Position numbers and translations under genes: made by a program. DNA of 35,199 nt from Gordonia amarae NBRC 15530 (GTDB taxonomy: Bacteria > Actinomycetota > Actinomycetes > Mycobacteriales > Mycobacteriaceae): assembly GCF_000241345.1 (NCBI RefSeq), contig NZ_BAED01000023.1:1-35199 (forward strand), written 5' to 3'. Under the pieces are notes generated by a model that was given only the letters and a program-made list of their open reading frames with translations, did no database searches and had not been told where the DNA came from. Positions 24,862 to 33,139 of the stretch are shown in pieces (the stretch's first letter is position 1; every line of letters begins with the position of its first letter).

Positions 24862-26354
24862 CGGATCGCGCCCGCGAGCTGATCGCGGACGGCCCGCAGG
24901 TCGGCCTTCCCGGACGGTGTACGGGGAATGGTGTCGACGATGAGCAGTTCGGTGGGCACCTCGTAGCGGGCGAGCCGGGCACCGAGATGGGTGAGGATGT
25001 CCTCGCTGGTGGCAGTGGCGCCGGGCCGCAATTCGACGACGGCGACAGGTGTTTCACCCAACCGATCGTCGGGACGGCCCACCACCGACGCACCGGCGAC
25101 GGCCGGATGCGATTCGATGGCGTCACGCACCACGTCGGGGATCACCTTGAACCCGCCGCGGATGATGGCCTGGTCGGCGCGGCCGAGGATCCACAGGAAG
25201 CCGTCGGCGTCGAGCTTGCCGAGGTCGGTGGTGCGGATCCAGTCCGCATCCGGGCCGAGCTGGCCCGGTTTGACCTCCAGTAGCCCGGATTCGTCGGGGC
25301 CCAGGACGGTGCCGTCCTCGGTGACCACCCGCAGTTGTGCACCGCCGGAGGCCCGGCCCACGCTGCCGCGTTTGTCCGCCCAGTACTTCTTGTGATCGGG
25401 CAGCGACCAGCCGGCCACGCCGCCACCGAATTCTGTTGCCGCATAAGAGGTGAGGATCGGGATGCCGAACTTGTCGGTGAAGGCCTCGGAGTCCTCCACC
25501 GACAGTGGTGCGGTGCCGCTGGTGACCACCTTGATGCTCGCGAGGTCGTCGCGGGTGAGGTCCGAATGCAGCACCATCCGCACCGCCGTCGGTACCAGTG
25601 AGACGGCCTTCGGCTGGTGGGTGCGCACCGCGCGCGCCCATTCGTCGAGGTCGAACCGGCCGAGCAGTGCGAACGGGCGGGCCGCGACGATGCACTGCAA
25701 GATGCGGTAGATACCACCGATGTGGACCAGCGGCGCGTTGACGATCGCGGCGCCGCTGCTGAGTGTGGTGGGCACGGCGATACGCGTGGCGGGCTCGCCG
25801 AGCACGCTGTGGGCCAGCATGTCGTAGCTCAGTTCGACGCGCTTGGGTGGTCCGGTGGTGCCGCTGGTGAGCATGTGCACCGCTACCGGCGACGAAGCAT
25901 CCTCGGAAGACGGCTGCTCGGTTGGCTTCTCGGTCGCCTCGGTCACCACCACCGGCTCGGCCGGGATCCCTTCGAGCCGCACCACCGATGTCGATGCCGA
26001 TCCGGCGACCAGCTTGTCCAGATCCGCTTCGGTGCCGATGATCACCGGCAGCTCCAGCGCGGCGATGTCGTCGCGGGTCCGTTCGTCACCCCGGGACGGA
26101 TTGATCACCACCACCGTGCCGCCGGCCAGCAGCACACCGAGGAACGCGGCGACATGTTCGGGGGTGTTGCGCAACAGGATTCCGGTGCGTGGGGTGGGCT
26201 CGGGGTTGAGCCGGGTCACCAGTGCGGAGACCGAACCGGCCAGCGACCCCAGCTGACCCCAGGTGGTCCAGTCGCCGGCGAAGTCGATGGCGCCGGCGTC
26301 CGGATCGATCGCCAGGACCGACGCGATGTGGGCGGAAAGCGGATGAGTGGTCAT
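24858..26354 (-). CDS. Acyl-CoA synthetase / AMP-dependent ligase, second copy
   Basis: ANL superfamily ligase of 498 residues, shorter than and clearly diverged from its neighbour. The P-loop TSGTTGPPKR (163-172) has Arg after the lysine instead of the usual Gly. Other motifs are SYAATEFGGG, IRTTDLGKLDADGF, GRADQAIIRGGFKV and K483 in PSGKADLR. The ATG at 26354 overlaps the stop of the upstream crotonase (TGATG), so all genes in this block are translationally coupled. Two different ligases in one operon suggest activation of two intermediates, or one ligase with an altered role. Confidence 0.9.
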   Translation of the reverse strand: MTTHPLSAHIASVLAIDPDAGAIDFAGDWTTWGQLGSLAGSVSALVTRLNPEPTPRTGILLRNTPEHVAAFLGVLLAGGTVVVINPSRGDERTRDDIAALELPVIIGTEADLDKLVAGSASTSVVRLEGIPAEPVVVTEATEKPTEQPSSEDASSPVAVHMLTSGTTGPPKRVELSYDMLAHSVLGEPATRIAVPTTLSSGAAIVNAPLVHIGGIYRILQCIVAARPFALLGRFDLDEWARAVRTHQPKAVSLVPTAVRMVLHSDLTRDDLASIKVVTSGTAPLSVEDSEAFTDKFGIPILTSYAATEFGGGVAGWSLPDHKKYWADKRGSVGRASGGAQLRVVTEDGTVLGPDESGLLEVKPGQLGPDADWIRTTDLGKLDADGFLWILGRADQAIIRGGFKVIPDVVRDAIESHPAVAGASVVGRPDDRLGETPVAVVELRPGATATSEDILTHLGARLARYEVPTELLIVDTIPRTPSGKADLRAVRDQLAGAIR

Positions 26355-27151
26355 CAACGGATCCTCGGAGGTTTCTTGGCGGCCGTGCCCTGCTCCTGCT
26401 GGGCCGCGAGCTCTTGTTTGGCAATCGGATTGCCCAGGCGGGTGTAGATCAGGCCCTGATCCATCGCCGCCCGGTACGGCTTGTCCAGCGACTCCCAGAT
26501 TGCCTTCACGGTGCCCTGGGTGGCGGTTGGCGGCTTGTTCGCGATGGTCGCGGCGATCTCGTGCGCGCGTGACCATAGATTCTCGCGGGTGGTGATCTCG
26601 GTGACCAGGCTGATCCGGAGAGCGGTCTGCGCGCTGACCCGTTCGTCGTTGCCCAGCAACGCGATCCGCAGGCTCTCGGCCAGGCCCACCTTGCGCATGA
26701 GGCCCACCGGTTCGAGGGCGCACACCAGTCCGGCCGTGACGTGTGAGTCGAAGAAGGTGGCCTCCTCCGAGCAGATCACCACGTCGGCCTCGTTGATGAA
26801 GTACAGCGCGCCCGCGGTGCACATACCTTGCACCGCAACCACGACCGGCTTCCACATCTTCTGCCACTTGGGGCTGAGCAGCTCGCCCGGATCCTCGTGG
26901 TTCCAGACGATCTCGGGCTGTCCGTAGGACGAACGCACGTCGAGCCCGGCCGAGAACGCGCGGTCACCGGCGGCGCGCAGCACCACCGCGTGTACCCGGT
27001 CGTCGTCCTTGATCAGCGCCCACGCATCGCGCATCTCGTGACACATCAACCGGTTGAACGTATTGAGCGCGTCGGGCCGGTTCAGGGTGATGGTGGCGAC
27101 GTGGGCGTCGGCGTCGACCTCGTAGAGGATCGTCTCGAAGGCGGTGGTCAT
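26354..27151 (-). CDS. Crotonase superfamily protein lacking both canonical glutamates (Tyr/His)
   Basis: Enoyl-CoA hydratase/isomerase fold protein of 265 residues with the CoA-binding LNRPDALNTF and oxyanion region FSAGLDVR. Aligning GMCTAGALYFINEAD with the classical G-x7-E motif puts Y117 where the first catalytic Glu belongs, and H137 (FFDSHV) where the second belongs. Simple hydration is therefore unlikely. Other crotonase activities such as hydrolysis, C-C cleavage or isomerisation should be considered. It shares the FFDxHV signature with the upstream gene's product and probably arose from the same duplication. Start ATG 27151 overlaps that gene's stop (ATGA). Confidence 0.88.
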   Translation of the reverse strand: MTTAFETILYEVDADAHVATITLNRPDALNTFNRLMCHEMRDAWALIKDDDRVHAVVLRAAGDRAFSAGLDVRSSYGQPEIVWNHEDPGELLSPKWQKMWKPVVVAVQGMCTAGALYFINEADVVICSEEATFFDSHVTAGLVCALEPVGLMRKVGLAESLRIALLGNDERVSAQTALRISLVTEITTRENLWSRAHEIAATIANKPPTATQGTVKAIWESLDKPYRAAMDQGLIYTRLGNPIAKQELAAQQEQGTAAKKPPRIR

Positions 27152-27963
27152 CGTGCCTGCCAGTTGGGTGCGCGCTTCTCGACGAACGCACGCGGGCCTT
27201 CGAGGGCGTCCTCGGTGCGGGTGACGCGCTCCCGGAACGATTCCGCCAGTAGTTCGGCCTCGTGCATGGGCAGTCCCAGCGTCTTGTGGATAGCCAGTCT
27301 GGTACCACGAACCGCAAGCGGCGCATTGGAGTTGACGATGTCGGCGATCTCCTTGGCGCGGGTGAGCAGATCGTCGTGCGGCACCACCTCGGTGACCAGG
27401 CCCAATTCGTACGCGCGTTCGGCGCTCATCCGCTCGTGCTTGCCCATGATGGCCATCCGCAACGCCACCGACCGTGGCAGCACCTTGGCCAGGCGCACCA
27501 CCTCGCGGCCCGCGACCAGGCCGATGCTCACGTGCGGGTCGAAGAAGGTGGCCTTGTCCGAGCAGATGACGATGTCGCCGGTGGTGATCCAGTCCAGTCC
27601 TGCGCCGCAGCAGATCCCGTTGATGGCGGCGATGATCGGCTTGGCCATCGTGCGGAACGGCGGGGTACCCTCCTGCGGTGCTTCCCACTGCTCGTATGTC
27701 GACAGATACGGGCGTTCGTTGATCACCTTGCCGTCGCCGGGGATCTCCTTGACGTCGGCGCCGGTGCAGAACGCCCGGCCGTTGGCGGTGACGATGATCG
27801 TCCACACCTGGTCGTCGTTCTCGGCGGCGTCGTAGGCACGCCGCAGCTCGGTGATCATGAACGGGCTCAACGCGTTCAGGGCGTGCGGCCGGTTCAGGGT
27901 GATGACGGCGGTGTGGCCCTCGACCTCGTAGATGATGGTCTCGAAGGTCAGCTCTGTGGACAT
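27148..27963 (-). CDS. Crotonase superfamily protein with Asp/His in place of the glutamates
   Basis: Crotonase fold protein of 271 residues. LNRPHALNAL and FCTGADVKEI form the CoA pocket and oxyanion hole. At the first catalytic position it has D124 (GICCGAGLDW) and at the second H144 (FFDPHV), matching the layout of the next gene but with Asp in place of Tyr. The C-terminal RAFVEKRAPNW tail is the usual trimer-contact end. AAAGAG lies upstream of ATG 27963. The pair may form a mixed trimer or act successively on related CoA esters. The exact reaction is not inferable. Confidence 0.88.
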   Translation of the reverse strand: MSTELTFETIIYEVEGHTAVITLNRPHALNALSPFMITELRRAYDAAENDDQVWTIIVTANGRAFCTGADVKEIPGDGKVINERPYLSTYEQWEAPQEGTPPFRTMAKPIIAAINGICCGAGLDWITTGDIVICSDKATFFDPHVSIGLVAGREVVRLAKVLPRSVALRMAIMGKHERMSAERAYELGLVTEVVPHDDLLTRAKEIADIVNSNAPLAVRGTRLAIHKTLGLPMHEAELLAESFRERVTRTEDALEGPRAFVEKRAPNWQAR

Positions 27964-27993
27964 CGGTGCTCTTTCGGTGAGTGGCGGATAGGG

Positions 27994-28842
27994 CTAGCGG
28001 CCGGTGAAATCCGGATCGCGGCGTTCCCGGAACGCTGCCAGGCCTTCTTTGAAGTCTGTTGTGCGGGTGGATAGTTCGAGTGCATAGAGCTCGTTGTCCA
28101 TGGCGGTGGGCAGCGATTCGTGCAGATTGGCGTGCAGGGCGTGCTTGGCCAGGCCGAACGCCACCGTGGGACCCGACGCCAGGCGCAAGAGCAGCTCCTC
28201 GCTCACCGCGTCGACGTCGGATTCGGGCGCGGATGCGTGGATCAACCCCCACTCGGCGGCCCGCGATCCGCTCACCTTGTCGCCGAGCAGCAGCATGTGC
28301 TTGGCCCGGGTGAGCCCGACCAGCCGCGGCAGCAGCCATGTCGAACCGGTGTCGGGGGTGAAGCCGCGGCTCATGAACGGCTCCCAGAATACGGCGTCGT
28401 CCGCGGCGACGGTGAAGTCTGCGGCCAGCGCCAGATTGCAGCCCAGACCCGCGGCCCAGCCACGTACCGTGGCCACCACCGGCAGCTGGATGGTGGTGAC
28501 GAGTTCGATGATGCGGTGCTGGGCGTGCGGCACCCGCCGCACCTGCCGTCCGGTGCGCGGCCGCTCCCCTCCGGTCGCATTGCCGGACACCAGGTCGGCG
28601 CCCGCACAGAAGTGGCCGCCCGCACCGGTGATGTGCACGGCGCGCAGCGCATCGTCGGATGCGGCAGCGGTCAGCGAATCGACGACCCGCGACACCATGT
28701 CGTGGTTGAGCGAGTTACGGACCGTGGGCCGGTTGAACTCGATACGCAGGATCGCGCCCTCGTGGGAGATCGCGACATCGCTGGTGACTGGCTCCTCGGA
28801 CACCGGGAACACCCCTGCCCTTCCGCCGGACCGCTCGGGCAC
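27994..28842 (-). CDS. Crotonase superfamily protein with Asn/Phe at the catalytic positions
   Basis: Crotonase fold protein of 282 residues and first gene of the minus-strand ligase/crotonase operon. It has FNRPTVRNSLN, HFCAGADLVSG and the family C-terminus AAFRERRDPDF. At the two catalytic positions it carries N136 (GLGCNLAL) and F156 (FWEPFM), so the canonical glutamate pair is absent, although E154 lies two residues before. GTG 28842 has GAGG (in AAGAGG) six bases upstream; a TTG two codons earlier is less likely. Divergent from the thioesterase operon, across a region with a palindromic operator. Confidence 0.87.
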   Translation of the reverse strand: MPERSGGRAGVFPVSEEPVTSDVAISHEGAILRIEFNRPTVRNSLNHDMVSRVVDSLTAAASDDALRAVHITGAGGHFCAGADLVSGNATGGERPRTGRQVRRVPHAQHRIIELVTTIQLPVVATVRGWAAGLGCNLALAADFTVAADDAVFWEPFMSRGFTPDTGSTWLLPRLVGLTRAKHMLLLGDKVSGSRAAEWGLIHASAPESDVDAVSEELLLRLASGPTVAFGLAKHALHANLHESLPTAMDNELYALELSTRTTDFKEGLAAFRERRDPDFTGR

Positions 28843-28876
28843 CGGCAACCTCTTGGATCAACAATGGCGTAGACGT

Positions 28877-28895
28877 TACTGTTAGATATACGGTA
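28877..28895. promoter_or_regulatory. Palindromic operator candidate TACTGT-N7-ACGGTA
   Basis: TACTGT at 28877-28882 and ACGGTA at 28890-28895, separated by 7 bases. The same layout occurs at 31895-31913. A further TACTGT half-site follows at 28901-28906. It lies in the 153-base gap between divergent catabolic operons, an ideal place for one repressor to control both. Confidence 0.6.
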
Positions 28896-28995
28896 GGCAC
28901 TACTGTTAAGACTCGTCCAAGTTAGCAACTAATCGTGGCCGGTGGAACACACCGGTGGAAACGAGAGCAGATGGCACGCGCACAGGAGGTCGCAC

Positions 28996-29733
28996 ATGGG
29001 TTCGCCGGCAGCTGAGCGACCGGCCGCCGGGCCGGCCGCGAGTGAGCTCGTCGGGTATGCCGCGGGCGGCAAGGGAATGGCCTTCGGTGAGACCCCGTTG
29101 CCGCAGACGGTGGCCGCCGCCGCGACGATCCGCAGGCTCACCGGCATCCTGCTCGCTCTCGAGCACGCGGACCCGGCCGTCGACGACATCACCCGGCAGA
29201 TCGATGCGGTCAGCGACAGGCTCGAGGCCTTGTTGCCGGCGGATCCGCGTCCGCGGATCGGGGACGAGCAGTCCGCCGATCGGCGGATCTACCTCGACCA
29301 CTCCATGAACATCGGCGCCTACAACCCGGCCTTCCCCGAGTTCGCCTTCACCTCCTCGGAGCCGGATCGGGCGACGGGCACAGTGACGTTCCCGCTGAAC
29401 TTCGAGGGCCCGCCCGGGCTGGTGCACGGCGGTTTCCTCGGTGTCTTCTTCGACTCGGTGATGCAGCAGCACAACTGCCAGGAGGGGCTGGCCGGCAAGA
29501 CCAGGTCGCTCAATGTCCGCTACCGCAGGCCCACGCCGCTGCTGCGGGAGCTGGAGTTCGACATCGCCCGCACCGAACACGAACGGGGCCTGCTGTCCAC
29601 CGGACGGCTGCTGCTCGACGACGAGGTGCTGGCCATCGGCGAGATGGATGCGGTGGCGATGAATACGGACAACCTCATCACCCGCACCTACGGCCGCCGC
29701 CGCCCGGCAGCCGGCACCGCGGAGCAAGCCTGA
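28996..29733 (+). CDS. Hotdog-fold thioesterase (PaaI-like)
   Basis: Protein of 245 residues with a C-terminal hotdog domain, recognised by GLVHGGFLGVFFDSVMQQHN, where the HGG turn and the following Asp are the usual active-site elements, and by the strand LNVRYRRPTPL. The first 90 residues are Ala/Arg-rich and helical with no recognised domain. It probably hydrolyses an acyl-CoA, releasing acid or protecting the CoA pool. The ATG at 28996 has AGGAGG six bases upstream (28984-28989); an in-frame ATG 18 codons earlier lacks one. Its stop overlaps the next start (TGATG). Confidence 0.85.
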   Translation: MGSPAAERPAAGPAASELVGYAAGGKGMAFGETPLPQTVAAAATIRRLTGILLALEHADPAVDDITRQIDAVSDRLEALLPADPRPRIGDEQSADRRIYLDHSMNIGAYNPAFPEFAFTSSEPDRATGTVTFPLNFEGPPGLVHGGFLGVFFDSVMQQHNCQEGLAGKTRSLNVRYRRPTPLLRELEFDIARTEHERGLLSTGRLLLDDEVLAIGEMDAVAMNTDNLITRTYGRRRPAAGTAEQA

Positions 29734-30899
29734 TGGGCGGGGGAGTGCGCCCACTCGAGGGCGTGACCGTGGTGGCGATGGAACAGGCCGTCGCCGGACC
29801 GTTCGCCACCCGGCACCTGGCCGACCAGGGTGCCCGGGTGATCAAGATCGAACGCGTCGACGGCGGCGACTTCGCACGTGGGTTCGACTCCCTCGCAAGC
29901 GGAATCGGCGCCCACTTCGCCTGGCTCAACCGCTCCAAGCAGTCCCTGGCCCTGGACGTGAAGAGTGATCACGGCAAGCAGGTACTGGCCGCACTGCTCG
30001 CCGAGTCCGACGTTTTCCTGCACAACCTCGCACCGGGTGCTCCCGCGGCCCTCGGGCTCGACGGGGACACCCTCACCGAGAAGTATCCGCAGTTGATCGT
30101 CTGCGAGATCTCCGGCTACGGGAACGGCGGACCCGACGACAGCCGCCGCGCCTACGACCTGCTGATCCAGTCCGAGGCGGCCGTCGTGTCGGTCACCGGC
30201 ACCGTCGACGAACCCATCAAACCGGGTATCGCCGTCGCCGACATAGCAGCGGGTGTGTACGCGTACACCTCGGTGCTCAACGCGCTGCTCGCCCGCGCCA
30301 AGACCGGGCACGGCTGCGTCGTCGAGGTGAGCATGCTCGATGCCGTCGCCGAATGGATGGGGTACGCAGTGACCGTCGCCCGGCACGGACACACCCCCAA
30401 TATGGTTGTGGGGATGAGTCATCCGGCGATCGCCCCGTACGACGCCTACCCGCTCGGCGACGGCTCGAAACTCGCGCTGAGCGTGCAGAACGATCGGGAA
30501 TGGGTGCGGCTGGCAACCATCGTGCTCGGCAATCCGGAGCTCGCCGTCGACGAGCGCTTCGCCAAGAACGAGGCGCGCGTGGCCCATCGGGCGGCGGTGG
30601 ACGCGCTGATCGTGGAGCGGTTCGCCACGCTCGACTTCGCCGCTGCCACCGCATTGCTCGACGACGCCGGAATCGGCTGGGCCAAGATCAATTCCGCGGC
30701 CGACCTCGTCGAGCACCGGCAATTGGCCGCCCGCGAGCGCTGGCAGTCCGTCGATTCCCCCGTCGGGACGATACCCACCCTGCTGCCGCCCGGCGTGAGT
30801 TCGGCGTGGGACATCGCGCTCGGGCCCATCCCGGCGCTCGGCGCCGACACCGACCGTATCCTCGCCGAACTCGGCCTCGAGCCGGTGCCATCCCCCTGA
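29733..30899 (+). CDS. Class III (CaiB/BaiF) CoA-transferase
   Basis: Family III CoA-transferase of 388 residues. The N-terminal VVAMEQAVAGPFATRHLADQGARVIKIE and LNRSKQSLALD are family hallmarks, and the catalytic aspartate is D142 in RRAYDLLIQ. It moves CoA between an acyl-CoA donor and a free acid; steroid- and carnitine-pathway members are known. Its N-terminal ATG overlaps the thioesterase stop, so it is co-translated. Together with two acyl-CoA ligases and a thioesterase, the locus can load, exchange and unload CoA, which fits a pathway with several acid intermediates. Confidence 0.92.
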   Translation: MGGGVRPLEGVTVVAMEQAVAGPFATRHLADQGARVIKIERVDGGDFARGFDSLASGIGAHFAWLNRSKQSLALDVKSDHGKQVLAALLAESDVFLHNLAPGAPAALGLDGDTLTEKYPQLIVCEISGYGNGGPDDSRRAYDLLIQSEAAVVSVTGTVDEPIKPGIAVADIAAGVYAYTSVLNALLARAKTGHGCVVEVSMLDAVAEWMGYAVTVARHGHTPNMVVGMSHPAIAPYDAYPLGDGSKLALSVQNDREWVRLATIVLGNPELAVDERFAKNEARVAHRAAVDALIVERFATLDFAAATALLDDAGIGWAKINSAADLVEHRQLAARERWQSVDSPVGTIPTLLPPGVSSAWDIALGPIPALGADTDRILAELGLEPVPSP

Positions 30900-30932
30900 C
30901 TCTCTCAAAACCCTTGCTATGGAGGAACACTG

Positions 30933-31841
30933 ATGACCGAAACCGGTAGTAGCGACGGCCGGGTGTTGTTCGACGTGGACCGTGACGCGCGCGTCGCGAC
31001 CATCACGCTCAACAATCCCGCGCAGCGCAACTCGTACGACAAGCCGATGCGCGACGACCTCGCCCGCTTCCTCGACGAGGTGGTCGACGACGACGACATC
31101 ACCGTGGTGCTGCTGCGCGGTGAGGGTGGGGTGTTCTCCACCGGCGCCAACATGAACAACGCCTACGGCTGGTACGGCGAGAAGAGTGAAGGTGAGGCGG
31201 CGGCCACCAAGGTGGACCGCAAGGCCCGGCCGAGCCAGCGGCGGCGGCTGATCGTCGACCGCAAGACGTTCGAGTTCTACCACAACTTCATGGGCTTCCC
31301 GAAGGTCACCGTCGGCGAGATCAACGGCTTCGCGCTCGGCGGCGGTTTCGAGATGGCGCTCATGTGCGACATCTCGGTGATCGCCCGCGACACCAAGCTC
31401 GGCATGCCCGCTACCCGGTTCCTCGGCCCGGCCCTGGGCAGCCTGCACATGTTCTTCCACCGGCTTGGCCCGGTGATGGCGCGCCGGCTGCTGCTCACCG
31501 GCGACATCGTCGAGGCATCGGCCCTCGAACACCTCGGTATCTTCACCGAGACCTGCGACAAAGAGGTGGTCACCGCCCGCGCCCGCTACTGGGCGGAGAA
31601 GGTGGGCAAGATGCCGGCCGACGGCGTCACCATCGCCAAAGAGGCGTTCCGGATGGTCGAGCAGAACCAGGCCTACCAGGGCGAGGAGGTGGCCAGCTAC
31701 ATGTTCCACGCCTACGCCACCAACCTGCAGTTCTCGCCGGGCGAGTTCAACTTCGTCAAGACCCGCGCCGAACACGGCACCAAGGAGGCGTTCCGCCTGC
31801 GTGACGAGCATTTCCATGTGGAAGAGCCGGAATTGCGCTGA
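30933..31841 (+). CDS. Crotonase superfamily protein with one canonical glutamate
   Basis: Crotonase fold protein of 302 residues, longer than usual because of a charged insertion (about 80-110, with KSEGEAAATKVDRKARPSQR) before the central helix. It keeps the first catalytic Glu, E140 in GFALGGGFEM, but has A160 (GMPATR) at the second position. Single-Glu crotonases include isomerases and hydrolases, so a hydratase call would be too specific. GGAGG precedes ATG 30933. Follows the CoA-transferase by 33 bases on the same strand. Confidence 0.88.
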   Translation: MTETGSSDGRVLFDVDRDARVATITLNNPAQRNSYDKPMRDDLARFLDEVVDDDDITVVLLRGEGGVFSTGANMNNAYGWYGEKSEGEAAATKVDRKARPSQRRRLIVDRKTFEFYHNFMGFPKVTVGEINGFALGGGFEMALMCDISVIARDTKLGMPATRFLGPALGSLHMFFHRLGPVMARRLLLTGDIVEASALEHLGIFTETCDKEVVTARARYWAEKVGKMPADGVTIAKEAFRMVEQNQAYQGEEVASYMFHAYATNLQFSPGEFNFVKTRAEHGTKEAFRLRDEHFHVEEPELR

Positions 31842-31894
31842 TCGCGACCGGGCATCTACTGGACACGCGTCTGGTCCAATCAGGTCGAGTGACC

Positions 31895-31913
31895 TACTGT
31901 TGTGATTACAGTA
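31895..31913. promoter_or_regulatory. Palindromic operator candidate TACTGT-N7-ACAGTA
   Basis: A perfect dyad CTACTGT-N7-ACAGTAG spans 31894-31914, ending 34 bases before the thiolase ATG. The spacing is identical to the site at 28877-28895. It probably controls the thiolase-crotonase unit. Confidence 0.65.
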
Positions 31914-31948
31914 GATGCCACCAGCACATCACATCGAGGAAGTAACAC

Positions 31949-33127
31949 ATGCCGACACCAGTCATCGTCAGTGCCGTGCGCACCGCCATCGGGCGCTCGT
32001 TCAAGGGTTCGCTCGTCAACACCCCGAGCGAGAAGCTCGCCACCTGGATCTTGGAGGCCGCGGTCACGCGCTCCGGCCTGGCCCCGGAGAAGTTCGACGA
32101 TGTGATCTTCGCCGAACTCAACTACGGCGGCGGCGACCTCGCCCGCCACGCGGCCGTCGCCGCGGGCTACGAACACCTGCCCGGCCAGGCCGTCAACCGG
32201 CATTGCGCGGGCAGCCTCACAGCCATCGGCAACGCGTCGGCACAGATCGTCTCCGGCATGGAGCGGGCCATCGTCGCCGGTGGTGTGCAGTCGCTCTCGA
32301 CCGCGCCGCTGATGAAGTGGCGAGTGCCCAAGGCGGGCGAGTTCAACTTCGTCGAACCGTGGATGCCGCCGAGCCACCCCGAGACCCCCGACGCCCCAAC
32401 CCTTGACATGGCGATCACCGTCGGCTGGAACACCGCGCAGAAGGCGGGCATCACCCGCGAGGAGATGGACGCCTGGGCTGTCCGATCGCACGAGCGGGCC
32501 ATCGCCGCCATCGATGAGGGTCGCTTCGCCGGCGAGATCCTGCCGATCAAGGTCGAACTGGCCGACGGTTCGATCACCGAGTTCGCCGTCGACGAGTTCC
32601 CGCGTCGCGGCACCACCATCGAGGCCCTCGCGGGCCTGAAGGTGCTGCACCCGGAGATCGAGGGCTTCTCCATCACCGCGGGCAACAGTTCGGGCATCAA
32701 CGACGCCGCGGCCGCCGTCGCGATCGTCGGGGACGACCTCGCCACCGCCGAGGGACTCGAATCGCTGGCCACTGTGAAGGCCTGGGGCGCTTCGGCTCTC
32801 GCGCCGCGTGATACCGGTTTCGGTGCGGTCGCGGTCATCGGCAAGATCCTCGACCGGGCCGGCCTCAAGGCCTCCGACGTGGCGCTGTGGGAAATCAACG
32901 AGGCATTCGCCTCCGTGCCCATCGCCGCCTGCCGCGAATACGGCATCGACGAAGAACTGGTGAACATCTCGGGCAGTGGATGCAGCCTCGGACACCCGAT
33001 CTCGGCGTCGGGCGCCCGCCAGGTCACCACCCTCATCAACGATCTCAGGCGACGTGGCGGCGGCATCGGTGTGTCGGCCATGTGCGCGGGCGGCGGCCAG
33101 GGCGGCGCCGTCGTCATCGAGGTCTAG
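31949..33127 (+). CDS. Thiolase family protein (acetyl-CoA C-acyltransferase)
   Basis: Thiolase of 392 residues. The nucleophile is C86 in NRHCAGSLTAIG. NEAFASVPIAA, GHPISASGAR and MCAGGGQGG provide the second cysteine/histidine set. Compared with the first thiolase in the window, it is a distinct subgroup with LNYGGGDLARH in the substrate-entry region, suggesting a different, bulkier ketoacyl substrate. The ATG at 31949 lies 34 bases after a perfect palindromic operator candidate, so it starts a new transcription unit. The next gene follows within 12 bases. Confidence 0.93.
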   Translation: MPTPVIVSAVRTAIGRSFKGSLVNTPSEKLATWILEAAVTRSGLAPEKFDDVIFAELNYGGGDLARHAAVAAGYEHLPGQAVNRHCAGSLTAIGNASAQIVSGMERAIVAGGVQSLSTAPLMKWRVPKAGEFNFVEPWMPPSHPETPDAPTLDMAITVGWNTAQKAGITREEMDAWAVRSHERAIAAIDEGRFAGEILPIKVELADGSITEFAVDEFPRRGTTIEALAGLKVLHPEIEGFSITAGNSSGINDAAAAVAIVGDDLATAEGLESLATVKAWGASALAPRDTGFGAVAVIGKILDRAGLKASDVALWEINEAFASVPIAACREYGIDEELVNISGSGCSLGHPISASGARQVTTLINDLRRRGGGIGVSAMCAGGGQGGAVVIEV

Positions 33128-33139
33128 GAGAAGAGGAAC

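Noticed and set aside
29688..31817. 709-residue open frame on the minus strand opposite the CoA-transferase and crotonase genes
   Set aside because: It is a shadow of two clear plus-strand genes in GC-rich DNA; the translation is His/Gly/Arg/Val-rich without motifs.
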